A stretch of 36,421 bases of DNA, from assembly GCF_012912105.1 (NCBI RefSeq), contig NZ_QMEA01000065.1:1-36421 (forward strand), written 5' to 3'. The notes beneath the pieces are model-generated. The model did not search any database. It had not been told where the DNA came from and worked only from the letters and a program-made list of their open reading frames with translations. Shown here piece after piece: positions 16,705 through 24,531 of this stretch (within the stretch, counting starts at the first letter, position 1; every line of letters begins with the position of its first letter). The stretch is from Brasilonema sp. UFV-L1. Lineage in GTDB: Bacteria; Cyanobacteriota; Cyanobacteriia; Cyanobacteriales; Nostocaceae. A program made the position numbers and the translations under genes.

Positions 16705-17664
16705 ATGTCCAAAGTTACTGTTATTATTCCGGCATATAATGCCATGAAGTATCTCCCGGAAACAGTGGAGAGTGTTTTGAATCAGACACTGACTGATTTT
16801 GAAGTCTTGATTATTAATGATGGCAGTTCTGATGGAATTGTTGAATGGGCTTCTCAAATCACAGACTCGCGAGTCAGACTTATTTCCCAAGAAAATCAAG
16901 GCACAGCTGCGGCAAGAAATAAGGGTATTGTTGAGTCTAAAGGTGAATATATCGCTTTCTTGGATGCTGATGATATTTGGGAACCAACTAAGTTAGAAAA
17001 ACAAGCTCAATGCTTGGATAATAATCCTTTGGTGGGTTTAGTTGATGCTTGGACAGCTTTTATAGATGAAAATAGCAAGCCCACAGGTATAGTGATGACA
17101 CACAATAGCGAGGGTGATGTTTACAAGAAGGTTGTGGAAGTTTGTGATAGCACGGTGTGTTGTGGAAGTTCACCCATGATACGCCGTTCTTGTTTCGATA
17201 CTTTGGGTTTGTTTGACCGGGAGAGCTATATTGAAGATGTTGATATGTGGATACGCATTGCAACTTGCTATCACTATGGAGTCGTCAAAGAAGTTTTAGT
17301 AAAGTATCGTCAGCACCCAAGCAACAAATCAAAAGATTGCGAATCAATGTTAAGAGGTTTTCGTCAGTTAATTGAGAAAACCTATCGTTCTTTGCCTACA
17401 GAAATTTTACATCTTAGACCCCGAAGCTATGGTCGATTGTATGTTTATCTAGCTTGGAAATCGATGGATACTAAAGATTATAAACAGGGTTTTCATTACA
17501 CTCAGCAAGCATTTGCATTGTATCCTCAACTCATTTTTCAGTTGTGGTATCTTCGCTTATATGTAGCGATTGCAATCATAAGATTGCTTGGGCCTCAAAA
17601 ATACGATCAAATACGGTCTTTTAATCATAATATACGCCGACGTTTGTTAGCTCTTACAACATGA
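16705..17664 (+). CDS. GT2 family glycosyltransferase (copy 2)
   Basis: A family 2 glycosyltransferase of about 319 residues, paralogous along its whole length to the preceding gene. Shared blocks include VIIPAYNAMKYLPETVESVL, NDGSSDG, LDADDIWEPTKLEKQ and VVKEVLVKYRQHP. The frame also opens at an ATG six codons earlier (16687). I prefer 16705 because MSKVTVIIPAYN then aligns with MPKVSVIIPAYN of copy 1 and AAAGAG lies 9 nt upstream. It lacks a membrane segment, so it should act in the cytoplasm on a lipid-linked acceptor. The small downstream gene begins within 10 nt of its stop. Confidence 0.85.
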   Translation: MSKVTVIIPAYNAMKYLPETVESVLNQTLTDFEVLIINDGSSDGIVEWASQITDSRVRLISQENQGTAAARNKGIVESKGEYIAFLDADDIWEPTKLEKQAQCLDNNPLVGLVDAWTAFIDENSKPTGIVMTHNSEGDVYKKVVEVCDSTVCCGSSPMIRRSCFDTLGLFDRESYIEDVDMWIRIATCYHYGVVKEVLVKYRQHPSNKSKDCESMLRGFRQLIEKTYRSLPTEILHLRPRSYGRLYVYLAWKSMDTKDYKQGFHYTQQAFALYPQLIFQLWYLRLYVAIAIIRLLGPQKYDQIRSFNHNIRRRLLALTT

Positions 17665-17670
17665 TTGAGA

Positions 17671-17970
17671 ATGAATATGGGAATTATTGAGCCTCACAAA
17701 GACGGGTTTTTAGAAATTATCCCTGAAGGTGAGGGTAGCGATTATTGGCAGATTGCTGCAATCCACATCAGTGGAGAAGTTTTTTGTCCTAGCCCTCGTA
17801 TTTATCCTTCAACAAATGTTGCGATCGCCAAAGCGCGGCGAATTTTTGATTGGATATACAATCATGAGATAGAAACTCTCGGCTGGGGATGCTATTGTCA
17901 AGAATTCAAGATGACCTTGTGGCGTCAACCCAAATCGTATCCTAGTTGTTCATTATCCCCCACATTTTGA
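17671..17970 (+). CDS. Small conserved-looking protein, function unknown
   Basis: A polypeptide of about 99 residues that I do not recognise. It is rich in aromatics, with DYWQIAAIHISGEVFCPSPR and FDWIYNHEIETLGWGCYC, and has three cysteines and no membrane segment. The frame is also open from a TTG at 17665 and there is another ATG at 17677. The ATG at 17671 lies 6 nt after the stop of the glycosyltransferase, so translation is probably coupled to it. The methyltransferase starts 6 nt after its own stop. This tight packing supports it being a real gene. No function is assigned. Confidence 0.6.
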   Translation: MNMGIIEPHKDGFLEIIPEGEGSDYWQIAAIHISGEVFCPSPRIYPSTNVAIAKARRIFDWIYNHEIETLGWGCYCQEFKMTLWRQPKSYPSCSLSPTF

Positions 17971-17976
17971 GGGTTT

Positions 17977-18801
17977 ATGTCTGATTTAGAAGAAACGCCC
18001 CCATACACCCGGAATCCACTTAGTAGATTTTGTCATCGCGCCCCAGACTATGCAAAGTATCGACCAAGTTATCCAGCAGCAGCCATTGATATCATCCTAG
18101 AGGGAATAGAAACCCAGTCCCCAATAGTAGCAGCAGACGTGGGTGCAGGAACAGGAATTTCTGCGCGGCTTCTTGCGGAACGGGGAGTGCGTGTCTTGGC
18201 AATAGAACCCAACGCTGACATGAGACAAGCTGCTGCACCTCATCCTCTAGTGGAGTTTCGCGAAGCAACAGCTGAGGCGACAGGTTTAAGCGATGCTTCA
18301 GTTGACTTAGTGACGTGCTTTCAATCTTTCCACTGGTTCAATCCACAACCAACTCTTCTGGAATTTAACCGCATTTTGAAACCGTCGGGAAGAGTTGCTG
18401 TTGTTTGGAATAATTGGGATAAGAATGATGAATTTACAGCTAATTACATTCACTTGATAGAGACAACATCAAATTACCCTCAAGATGACAAGCATCGTAC
18501 CACAGTAGAATCCTTAGCTAGTTATCACCTAATTGATATCAAACAGTGTGTGTTTCCCTACAAACAAGATGTAGATTTAACTGGACTCATTGGTTTAACA
18601 CAGAGTCATTCAATCATCCCGCGTTCTGGAGAAATACTTCAACAACTTATCTCTGACTTGCAACAATTGCACGCACAGTTTTGTGATGAACATGGTATGG
18701 TTAGTTTACTTTACAGCACTAGTCTCTTTGTTGCTAAACCAAAACCTCATACGCACAATCATTGCCCCAAAGATATTCCATTTCAGGTAGACACTAATTA
18801 G
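17977..18801 (+). CDS. Class I SAM-dependent methyltransferase
   Basis: A 274-residue methyltransferase of the Methyltransf_11 type. It begins with RFCHRAPDYAKYRPSYPAAA, a substrate-side N-terminus common in this group. Motif I is VAADVGAGTGISARLLAERG, followed by VLAIEPNADMRQAA, the FREATAEATGLSDASVDLVT region and LLEFNRILKPSGRVAVVWNN. The start is supported by GAGGG 8 nt upstream, overlapping the end of the small gene before it. Substrate unknown; despite its position after the polysaccharide cluster there is no direct sign it modifies sugars. The last 18 or so residues are poorly structured. Confidence 0.85.
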   Translation: MSDLEETPPYTRNPLSRFCHRAPDYAKYRPSYPAAAIDIILEGIETQSPIVAADVGAGTGISARLLAERGVRVLAIEPNADMRQAAAPHPLVEFREATAEATGLSDASVDLVTCFQSFHWFNPQPTLLEFNRILKPSGRVAVVWNNWDKNDEFTANYIHLIETTSNYPQDDKHRTTVESLASYHLIDIKQCVFPYKQDVDLTGLIGLTQSHSIIPRSGEILQQLISDLQQLHAQFCDEHGMVSLLYSTSLFVAKPKPHTHNHCPKDIPFQVDTN

Positions 18802-18915
18802 ACTTGTCGCTCAACAAAATGTCGGACTCCTTAATGTATCGCATTTCCATGCGTCTGTCCTGCACTTTCCTCAGTCAATGAATATAATTATCTCGATAGT
18901 TTGAGGGAGAAAGTA

Positions 18916-19614
18916 GTGAGTGTAATAAGCCGTAGAACACTTCATCTAGCAACTTTTCTAGCTACCATTATTGTTTGCTATGCTGTCTTTGCAAATGTAC
19001 AAGCACAACAATCCCCTCCTACACGCAAAGTAGAGCCAAAGCGAGAAATTATACAAGGTTTACCAGCAAACAGAATTGAAGTAACACCTAACAGAGAATT
19101 GATGGACCTTTATAAAGCAGACCAAGGAGAGCGTAAACTACTAACAGAAAAACCGGTAATAGACGAACAGGATGTTCGAAAGCTGAACGAACGAGATGCA
19201 CAAAGACGAAAGCGCGTGTTAGAGTTATATCACGCTAATGCTCTCAAAACTGGTTTAGACTTTTACCACGCAGCCATGATATTTCAACATGGAGATGACC
19301 TAGGAGACTATCTGTTGGCGCACGATTTAGCGATTGCAGCTCTAACTTTTAAAGACAAGGGTGCAGAAGAAGCTAAATGGTTAATAGCAGCTACCCAAGA
19401 CCGTTTGTTGAAGAAGCTGGGACGTCCACAGCGCTTTGGTACGCAACAAATTACCACCAAACCAAACGCAAACAATTTGAGATGCCTCAGCATTTATAAC
19501 TTAGATAGCTCACCGACAACTGTAACCGATGAACACCGTCAAATACTAAATGTTCCTACCCTCAAGCAAGCGCAGGAAAAACTAGAGGAATTAAATAAAA
19601 AATGTAAGAATTGA
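18916..19614 (+). CDS. Secreted DUF6624-like protein
   Basis: A protein of about 232 residues with a signal peptide (hydrophobic LATFLATIIVCYAVFA, cleavage probably after VQAQ). The mature part has an RRKRVLELYHANALKTGLDF region followed by the DUF6624-like pattern: AAMIFQHGDD, a helical stretch, WLIAATQDRLLKKLG and PQRFGTQ. Function unknown. I place the start at GTG 18916 rather than TTG 18901 because GAGGGAG (18903-18909) would be its ribosome site. It stands alone, with a 99-nt gap before and a repeat-rich gap after. Confidence 0.7.
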   Translation: MSVISRRTLHLATFLATIIVCYAVFANVQAQQSPPTRKVEPKREIIQGLPANRIEVTPNRELMDLYKADQGERKLLTEKPVIDEQDVRKLNERDAQRRKRVLELYHANALKTGLDFYHAAMIFQHGDDLGDYLLAHDLAIAALTFKDKGAEEAKWLIAATQDRLLKKLGRPQRFGTQQITTKPNANNLRCLSIYNLDSSPTTVTDEHRQILNVPTLKQAQEKLEELNKKCKN

Positions 19615-20070
19615 GGAAGGTTTAAGACTCCAACTACAGTGCTTGCTCTGCTCGTGCCTTCATCATACTGAAATTCTTTTGTTGTTGATACAAACTTAAA
19701 AAATTCAGATCAACAGGCGATACGCATGATTGCGTCTGTAGCTTTGCGCGATCAGCCGGAAGCTTAACGCGTCCCAACCGCTGTATCCCCTTGAGACGAG
19801 CGCGTATCGCATTACCTGATACACTAAACTCAGAGTAGTTTAAGGAGTCGTAAACTTGCCAACATACAAGCAGTCCAACAAGAGCGATATTCTTTTGTCA
19901 GCTATTCATTTAACCAACCAGGTTTAGCCTCAGAGTTCCTTTGTCAGGACTTACGCAAAAATAACGCAATTGGAGTCATTGCGACCGGAGGGAAGCAATC
20001 GCAAAGCCTTATTTTTCGTCGCGAGTGCGTAAGTCCTATTTGTGTCATGTAACGGGAAGGTACAGTAAAA
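19615..20070. other. Repeat-bearing intergenic region
   Basis: A 456-nt gap. It contains a 9-bp inverted repeat pair (GCGATACGC at 19717-19725, GCGTATCGC at 19802-19810) bounding a GC-rich segment of about 90 nt, and then a 92-bp MITE. A stop-bounded frame around 19830-19940 reads somewhat like protein (SFVSYSFNQPG) but has no start and I do not call a gene. Confidence 0.55.
19946..20037. mobile_element. 92-bp MITE with 12-bp terminal inverted repeats
   Basis: AGGACTTACGCA (19946-19957) and its exact reverse complement TGCGTAAGTCCT (20026-20037) bound an interior with TCATTGCGACCGGAGGGAAG. The termini match a MITE type I know to be common in Nostoc-like genomes (GTGCGTAAGTCCT). A target-site duplication is not clear, though TTTGT occurs close to both ends. 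It carries no gene and ends 33 nt before the aldo/keto reductase start, so it may influence that promoter. Confidence 0.8.
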
Positions 20071-21051
20071 ATGCAAATTTGTCAAGAACTCTCCCTCCCA
20101 AGCATGGGCTGCGGGACTTGGGCATGGGGTAACCGATTGCTTTGGGGATATGACGAAAGCATGGATGACCAGTTGCAAGCCGTCTTTAACCTTTGTGTGA
20201 GCAATGGTGTAACCTTGTTTGATACGGGTGATTCTTACGGAACCGGGAGATTAAATGGACGAAGCGAGTCACTTTTAGGACAATTCTCTCAGGAATATCT
20301 CGGTCCAGGCAAAGAAAATATTTGCATTGCAACCAAGCTTGCTGCTTATCCCTGGAGATGGACACGTCAATCAATGGTGTCGGCTTGCAAGTCATCTGCC
20401 AAGCGGCTAGGAAGAAATGTAGATTTGGTGCAGATGCACTGGTCTACGGCGAATTATGCTCCCTGGCAAGAACGAGGACTTTTGGATGGTCTTGCCGACC
20501 TTTATGAGCAAGGACTTGTGAAGGGAGTCGGTTTATCCAATTATGGACCAAAACGGCTTAAACGCGTACATCAAAGATTTGCTGAGCGAGGAGTTCCAAT
20601 TGCGACTCTGCAAGTTCAGTACTCACTGCTGTCCACGTATCCTGTTACCGAATTGGGGGTTAAAGATGTTTGTGATGAGTTGGGAATCAAACTCATTGCC
20701 TACAGTCCTCTTGCTTTGGGGCTTTTGACAGGAAAGTACTCTGAAAAAGGTCCTTTTCCAAAGGGTATTCGAGGTTTGCTGTTTAGGCAGATACTACCAG
20801 GAATCCGGCCACTTTTGGCTTGCTTACGAGAGGTAGCACAATCAAAAAACAAAACGGTGTCGCAGGTAGCCATAAATTGGTGTATTTGTAAAGGAACTAT
20901 TCCCATTCCTGGAGCGAAAACTGTAGAACAAGCAAAGGAGAATATTGGTGCTTTGGGTTGGCAATTAGATTCCGGTGAGATAGCAGAGTTAGATCAAGCG
21001 GCTGCGAGTACAGACAAAAAAATGGTGCAAAATATTTTTCAAACTCGATAA
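20071..21051 (+). CDS. Aldo/keto reductase
   Basis: A 326-residue NADPH-dependent oxidoreductase of the aldo/keto reductase superfamily with a (beta/alpha)8 barrel. The catalytic tetrad can be read: D51 and Y56 in FDTGDSYGTG, K89 in IATKLA and H123 in LVQMHWS. GVGLSNYGPKRL and the late IPIPGAKTVEQAKEN are the usual barrel and NADP-binding signatures. It probably reduces a small carbonyl compound; the natural substrate is not visible. The MITE ending 33 nt upstream lies where a promoter would be. A strong hairpin follows the stop. Confidence 0.92.
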   Translation: MQICQELSLPSMGCGTWAWGNRLLWGYDESMDDQLQAVFNLCVSNGVTLFDTGDSYGTGRLNGRSESLLGQFSQEYLGPGKENICIATKLAAYPWRWTRQSMVSACKSSAKRLGRNVDLVQMHWSTANYAPWQERGLLDGLADLYEQGLVKGVGLSNYGPKRLKRVHQRFAERGVPIATLQVQYSLLSTYPVTELGVKDVCDELGIKLIAYSPLALGLLTGKYSEKGPFPKGIRGLLFRQILPGIRPLLACLREVAQSKNKTVSQVAINWCICKGTIPIPGAKTVEQAKENIGALGWQLDSGEIAELDQAAASTDKKMVQNIFQTR

Positions 21052-21082
21052 AATCTTGCAGAAATCTCGCAATATAGTTTAT

Positions 21083-21142
21083 ATGCTCAAAAATTCACTA
21101 AACTCCAAATTTTGGAAAGTTAGATAAAAACAGTTTGAGCAT
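21083..21142 (+). terminator. Two-tier hairpin between aldo/keto reductase and DUF4336 genes
   Basis: ATGCTCAAA (21083-21091) pairs with TTTGAGCAT (21134-21142). Inside, CTAAACTCCAAA (21098-21109) pairs largely with TTTTGGAAAGTTAG (21110-21123). It lies 32 nt after the reductase stop and 25 nt before the next start, so it can be a terminator or act in the leader of the DUF4336 gene. Confidence 0.5.
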
Positions 21143-21166
21143 GTAGGACGTGCGAAGGAGCGTGAA

Positions 21167-22399
21167 GTGGCTCAAACTAAGAAGAACGTGCAAGAAACGC
21201 AAGGACAACAGACTCATCTAAGAGACTTTTCATGGTCTTTCTGGTTTACCTTGCCACTCTACCCTTTTGGCAAACGGCGGACAATTCGCACAGAAGTGCT
21301 GAAAGACACAATTTGGACTTTTGACCAACTTCAAGGCATTTTCTATGTTGTCGTCCCCATTCGGATGACTGTTGTGAAGTTAGATGAAGGGGGTTTGTTC
21401 GTTTACGCACCTGTTGCACCAACGAGCGAGTGTATTCGCCTTGTGAATGAATTGGTGGCAGAACACGGCGACGTTAAGTATATCATCCTGCCAACTATCT
21501 CTGGCTTAGAACATAAGGTTTTTGTTGGTCCTTTTGCCAGATGCTTCCCGAAAGCACAGGTTTTTGTTGCTCCTAAGCAGTGGAGTTTCCCGCTTAATCT
21601 TCCACTCAGCTGGCTAGGCTTACCCCCCAAACGCACTCAGATACTTCCAAAAGATAGCAGCAAAACTCCCTTTGCTGACCAGTTTGACTACGCAATTTTA
21701 GATTGTATCAAGCTTGGACCTGGTGGGTTTGCAGAAGTGGCGTTCTTTCACAGGCGATCGCACACACTACTCGTCACAGACTCAGTAGTTTCGGTACCAG
21801 AACAACCACCGGCGATCGTTCAATTAGATCCATACCCGTTGCTGTTCCATGCAAAAGACAAAGCGTCTGACATCCTTGAAGATAATCCGACAAATCGCCG
21901 CAAAGGATGGCAGCGCATTTCGTTGTTTGCTGTATACTTCCGACCAAGCATGGTGGAGATTATTAGATGGAGTGAGGTATTTTTCAACGCGATCATTGCA
22001 CCAGAACGCTCAAAGAAAGCTTATTTCGGGTTATTTCCCTTCAAATGGAACTCGGATTGGAAGCACTCATTCGATGCACTGCGAGGAAATGGTCGTTTGT
22101 TTGTCGCACCAATTTTACAAACTCTTATTCTCAATCGAGCACCAAGGGAAACTATAAACTGGGCTGAGAAAGTCGCGAGTTGGGACTTTGAGTGGATTAT
22201 TCCTTGTCATTTTGACTCACTAATCAAAGCACAGCCGCATCAGTTTCGTCAAGCATTCTCCTTTTTGGAGCAGTCTTCTAGTCAGGGGTTGAGCAGTAGC
22301 AGTTATCCTTTACCGGAGGAGGATTTTAAGTTATTGAGGGAACTCGATAAGGGTTTAAATAAGTTTGGTATTTTACCGCCCGCGAAAGAGTTGAAATAA
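21167..22399 (+). CDS. DUF4336 domain-containing protein
   Basis: A 410-residue protein resembling the DUF4336 family of cyanobacteria and plastid-bearing organisms, related at a distance to metallo-beta-lactamase folds. Readable family segments are FWFTLPLYPFGKRRTIR, PVAPTSECIRLVNELVAEHG, YIILPTISGLEHKVFVGPFA and WIIPCHFDSLIKA. The function is not established. The start is GTG at 21167 with AAGGAG (21155-21160) at 6 nt, which fixes it well. No signal peptide or membrane segment is evident. It ends directly at a repeat element. Confidence 0.82.
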   Translation: MAQTKKNVQETQGQQTHLRDFSWSFWFTLPLYPFGKRRTIRTEVLKDTIWTFDQLQGIFYVVVPIRMTVVKLDEGGLFVYAPVAPTSECIRLVNELVAEHGDVKYIILPTISGLEHKVFVGPFARCFPKAQVFVAPKQWSFPLNLPLSWLGLPPKRTQILPKDSSKTPFADQFDYAILDCIKLGPGGFAEVAFFHRRSHTLLVTDSVVSVPEQPPAIVQLDPYPLLFHAKDKASDILEDNPTNRRKGWQRISLFAVYFRPSMVEIIRWSEVFFNAIIAPERSKKAYFGLFPFKWNSDWKHSFDALRGNGRLFVAPILQTLILNRAPRETINWAEKVASWDFEWIIPCHFDSLIKAQPHQFRQAFSFLEQSSSQGLSSSSYPLPEEDFKLLRELDKGLNKFGILPPAKELK

Positions 22400-22400
22400 C

Positions 22401-22482
22401 AATTCAAAATTCAAAATGGACCGGAGGCTGCGCGGCTGGTGGCGCAGCTGCGTCCCGTGGAGCGATCAAAATTCAAAATTCA
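22401..22482. repeat. AATTCAAAA-framed GC-rich palindromic repeat
   Basis: The flank AATTCAAAATTCAAAAT (22401-22417) and the matching CAAAATTCAAAATTCAT (22466-22482) frame a GC-rich core with CCGGAGGCTGCGCGG and GGCGCAGCTGCG. This is the same layout as the element at 3734-3853 inside the aminopeptidase gene, so it looks like a second copy of one family. Confidence 0.65.
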
Positions 22483-22486
22483 TAAG

Positions 22487-22621
22487 GTACAGCATTAAAG
22501 ACAGTTTGAGTTGGGGTTTCAATCCCCAATTCAAGCTGAGGAGCCAGTGCTGGGTTTCACGACAGCCTGGCATCTGGCGTACTATGTGTAAACGTAGGGG
22601 TCTAACCCCCCTTTAATGTAC
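22487..22621. repeat. MITE-like element with three hairpins
   Basis: GTACAGCATTAAAG (22487-22500) and CTTTAATGTAC (22611-22621) are near-inverse termini. Between them are TTGGGG-TTTCAAT-CCCCAA (22511-22529), a GGAGCCAGTGC...CTGGCGT unit (22540-22580) and GGGG-TCTAA-CCCC (22597-22609). The GGAGCCAGTGC unit recurs at 24051-24098 inside the insertion in the HNH gene. The element lies between two convergent genes. Confidence 0.55.
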
Positions 22622-22659
22622 GATCAGCTCCATGTAGGCATTTTTTTCAGAGTTAACTA

Positions 22660-22968
22660 TTAGTTTTCTTCTTTGTTAAACAATTCTAACAAACCAATTG
22701 TGCCGACAAAAAAAGTATAAGTACCATATTGTAGCGGCATCTTTTCTCTTGAAGGTGCATAAAAAGCTGCTACAATTCCTTCAATGAAATGGATTGCCAT
22801 TGCAAAACGCTCAATCCAAAAAATTGGATTTAAGCTGCTTGGTACTTTCGTGTGAGTTAGAACTGCATAAATATTCGATACTTCCAATCCAATTGAACCG
22901 GCGATGAGAACTATAGATATAACTTTGACAAGAGTAAAAAAAATGTTCTTTTGATAGTTTAATTTCAT
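22660..22968 (-). CDS. Small membrane protein, function unknown
   Basis: A 102-residue hydrophobic protein. Three or four membrane segments can be seen: ISIVLIAGSIGLEVSNIYAV, FWIERFAMAIHFIEGIVAAF and TYTFFVGTIGLLELF. The N-terminus MKLNYQKN is positively charged, as expected on the cytoplasmic side. I do not recognise the family with confidence. It stands alone, convergent to the DUF4336 gene and codirectional with rnc but more than 200 nt away from it. Its AT-rich codon use fits the local average. Confidence 0.65.
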   Translation of the reverse strand: MKLNYQKNIFFTLVKVISIVLIAGSIGLEVSNIYAVLTHTKVPSSLNPIFWIERFAMAIHFIEGIVAAFYAPSREKMPLQYGTYTFFVGTIGLLELFNKEEN

Positions 22969-23151
22969 GCTGTGTACTAGTAATTTGGTGTCAATTACCC
23001 CTAATACCGTTTGATTTTAAGGTTGATACAAATAGGCAGTTCTTAAGCAGGGGAAGCAAGAAAGCAGGGGAGGAAAGAATTACAGACCTATTATCTAATA
23101 TAATCTTCCAATACAGTTACTGTTAAAGATTTTTGGCAAGATTTGATGATG

Positions 23152-23181
23152 TGTAGAGCACGTAAATGCTACGTCTCTACA
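23152..23181 (-). terminator. Hairpin repeat downstream of rnc
   Basis: TGTAGAG-C-ACGTA, loop AATGC, TACGTCTCTACA form a 12-bp stem with one bulged base. It begins 13 nt past the rnc stop codon. The sequence belongs to the GTAGAGACG...CGTCTCTAC type scattered in cyanobacteria; here it could also end rnc transcription. Confidence 0.55.
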
Positions 23182-23194
23182 TTGCTCACCATCT

Positions 23195-23878
23195 TCAAAG
23201 CAGTTTTCGTTTTTTCAACTGAGTGAGAGCGTCTTCGGCAGCTTTCTTTTCTGCATCTTTCTTGCTGCGACCTTTGCCTTGACCGTAGATTTTATCACCC
23301 ACATAAACCCTAGACATGTACTCTGGAGCATGATCTGTCCCACCTATTTTTTCTGTGGCATACTTTGGAGGAGTTGTCGCACCATTTGCTTGTGCAAATT
23401 CCTGAAATTTATTTTTCGGGTCTAAATCTGAGCGAAGTACAACGATTCCTTGAGGTACAGAGTCAAACAATTGCTCTAGCAAAAGACGAAGTGCTTCAGT
23501 ATTTCGATTATTGTCTAAATAGTAAGCCCCCACAACTGCTTCAAAAGTGCTGCTAAGAAGGTTTGGATTTTGGTAGCCACCATCTCTGATTGCACCTTGT
23601 CCCAAGCGCATTCTAAAGTCTATTCCAACCTCAATTGCAAATTGAGCAAGTTGTTTTTGATCCACGAGTGCTGCTCGTCTTCGTGTCATTTCATCCTCTC
23701 CCATTTCGGGATGATGTTGATACAAATATTCACCACTAATGAAATTGAGAATTGCATCGCCAAGAAACTCTAATCGTTCGTTATCTCCAATGTCTTCAGG
23801 ATTTTCATTAACGTAGGAGCGATGAGTTAGCGCACGACGAAGAAGTTTTTCATCATTGAAAATCAAAAGTTTATGCAT
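23195..23878 (-). CDS. rnc: Ribonuclease III
   Basis: A 227-residue RNase III that cleaves double-stranded RNA in rRNA and mRNA processing. The catalytic domain carries the signature NERLEFLGDAIL (E37, D41) and the second acidic site E113 in STFEAVVGAYYLD, so the nuclease centre is complete. A double-stranded RNA-binding domain follows (about 155-222; KNKFQEFAQANG to GRSKKDAEKKAAEDAL). The frame opens at a GTG (23890), but GAGGGA overlapping that codon is a good ribosome site for the ATG at 23878, so I use the latter. Upstream and codirectional, ending 20 nt from this start, is the broken HNH gene. Other cyanobacteria often have more than one RNase III-type gene, so this may not be the only copy. 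Confidence 0.93.
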   Translation of the reverse strand: MHKLLIFNDEKLLRRALTHRSYVNENPEDIGDNERLEFLGDAILNFISGEYLYQHHPEMGEDEMTRRRAALVDQKQLAQFAIEVGIDFRMRLGQGAIRDGGYQNPNLLSSTFEAVVGAYYLDNNRNTEALRLLLEQLFDSVPQGIVVLRSDLDPKNKFQEFAQANGATTPPKYATEKIGGTDHAPEYMSRVYVGDKIYGQGKGRSKKDAEKKAAEDALTQLKKRKLL

Positions 23879-23897
23879 TTTTTCCCTCACTCATTCA

Positions 23898-24301
23898 TCA
23901 AGAATACGATTTAAAAACAATACTGCTATATTGTGGTGGATAAAGACTATTCCCACGAGATTTGTTACATGACGAGGTCTTCCACGTGAGAAAAACAGCC
24001 AGCCTTATGATCACGAGTACCCGTATGCGCCGACAGATCAACCAGACAAAGGAGCCAGTGCGCCCTTGCGGGTTTCCCGACAGTCCCGCACCTGGCGTGC
24101 TGGCTGTTTTTCTAGGGGACAAATGCGTGACAAACAAGCAAGTCGTAGATTTTCTAACGAGTCAGAACCACCATGACTTTTGGGTTTTAGGTGGTCAAGG
24201 GTTAGCTTTTCAAAGGGTAAATAGCACCTACACCACCAACAGCACAGTCCATATTCACAAACAAGTTGAACCTTCTTGTTGCGTCTTTGTTTAGAATTCA
24301 T
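23898..24301 (-). pseudogene. HNH endonuclease gene interrupted by MITE-like insertion
   Basis: The 5' part (24301 to about 24134) encodes 56 residues of a small HNH nuclease: CWWC zinc knuckle (21-24), LDHLKPKSHGGSDSLENLRL with the catalytic D36-H37, and C56. After C56 the frame passes into inserted DNA and ends in an unrelated tail of 31 residues. The missing end of the motif is found about 160 nt further in another frame: SSCNKSRGNSLYPP and a natural stop at 23898. Joining the two gives a normal HNH protein of about 80 residues with the full C...CNKSRGN motif. As it stands the last zinc/HNH elements are lost, so the product is probably inactive. It lay directly upstream of rnc on the same strand. 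Confidence 0.75.
23989..24113. mobile_element. MITE-like insertion in HNH gene
   Basis: Perfect 15-bp terminal inverted repeats, AGAAAAACAGCCAGC (23989-24003) and GCTGGCTGTTTTTCT (24099-24113), enclose about 95 nt that include a GGAGCCAGTG...CTGGCG palindromic unit (24051-24098) also present at 22540-22580. It carries no coding capacity. Host sequence resumes near 23973 and near 24134, so a few extra bases beyond the repeats also belong to the event; I could not define a target duplication. Confidence 0.65.
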
Positions 24302-24387
24302 TATTGAATTTCCTTTACTACAGATTTGAGTAGCATCGGAATATCAAATATGGAAATTCAGGTCTTGCATCATTCTCAACAAGACCA

Positions 24388-24455
24388 AAAAACCGGGTTT
24401 CTTAACTAAAAATCAACGTTTCTAGATTGTATGAGTTGCAAGAAACCCGGTTTTT
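24388..24455. repeat. Inverted repeat AAAAACCGGGTTTCTT
   Basis: A perfect 16-bp inverted repeat (24388-24403 and 24440-24455) with a 36-nt spacer. AAACCCGGTTTTT-type hairpins are common interspersed repeats in cyanobacteria. With the T-run at its right end it could also act as a terminator for transcripts on the + strand. Confidence 0.75.
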
Positions 24456-24531
24456 GAAGTTCGTGTAAAATCTCAGCAAAGAAACTTTGCTTAAAGAAAC
24501 AAGAAACTTTTTTTCCTCGCTTAACGATAAA

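Noticed and set aside
5565-17664. Assignment of the cluster as heterocyst envelope polysaccharide (hep) genes
   Set aside because: The gene types would fit, but I cannot match individual genes to named hep genes from sequence alone.
19830-19945. Protein-like frame (SFVSYSFNQPG) in the gap before the aldo/keto reductase
   Set aside because: No start codon, stop upstream, and it runs into a MITE; too short to support even a remnant.
22511-22529. TTGGGGTTTCAATCCCCAA resembles a cyanobacterial CRISPR repeat (GTTTCAATCCC)
   Set aside because: Only one copy occurs; no regularly spaced repeats or cas genes nearby. It is a simple hairpin within a MITE-like element.
22416-22616. 66-codon plus-strand frame after the DUF4336 gene
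   Set aside because: It lies entirely in two repeat elements and has no protein-like character.
23962-24294. Plus-strand 110-codon frame across the HNH locus
   Set aside because: It is antisense to the HNH halves and crosses the inserted MITE; composition is explained by the opposite strand, and it has no family resemblance.
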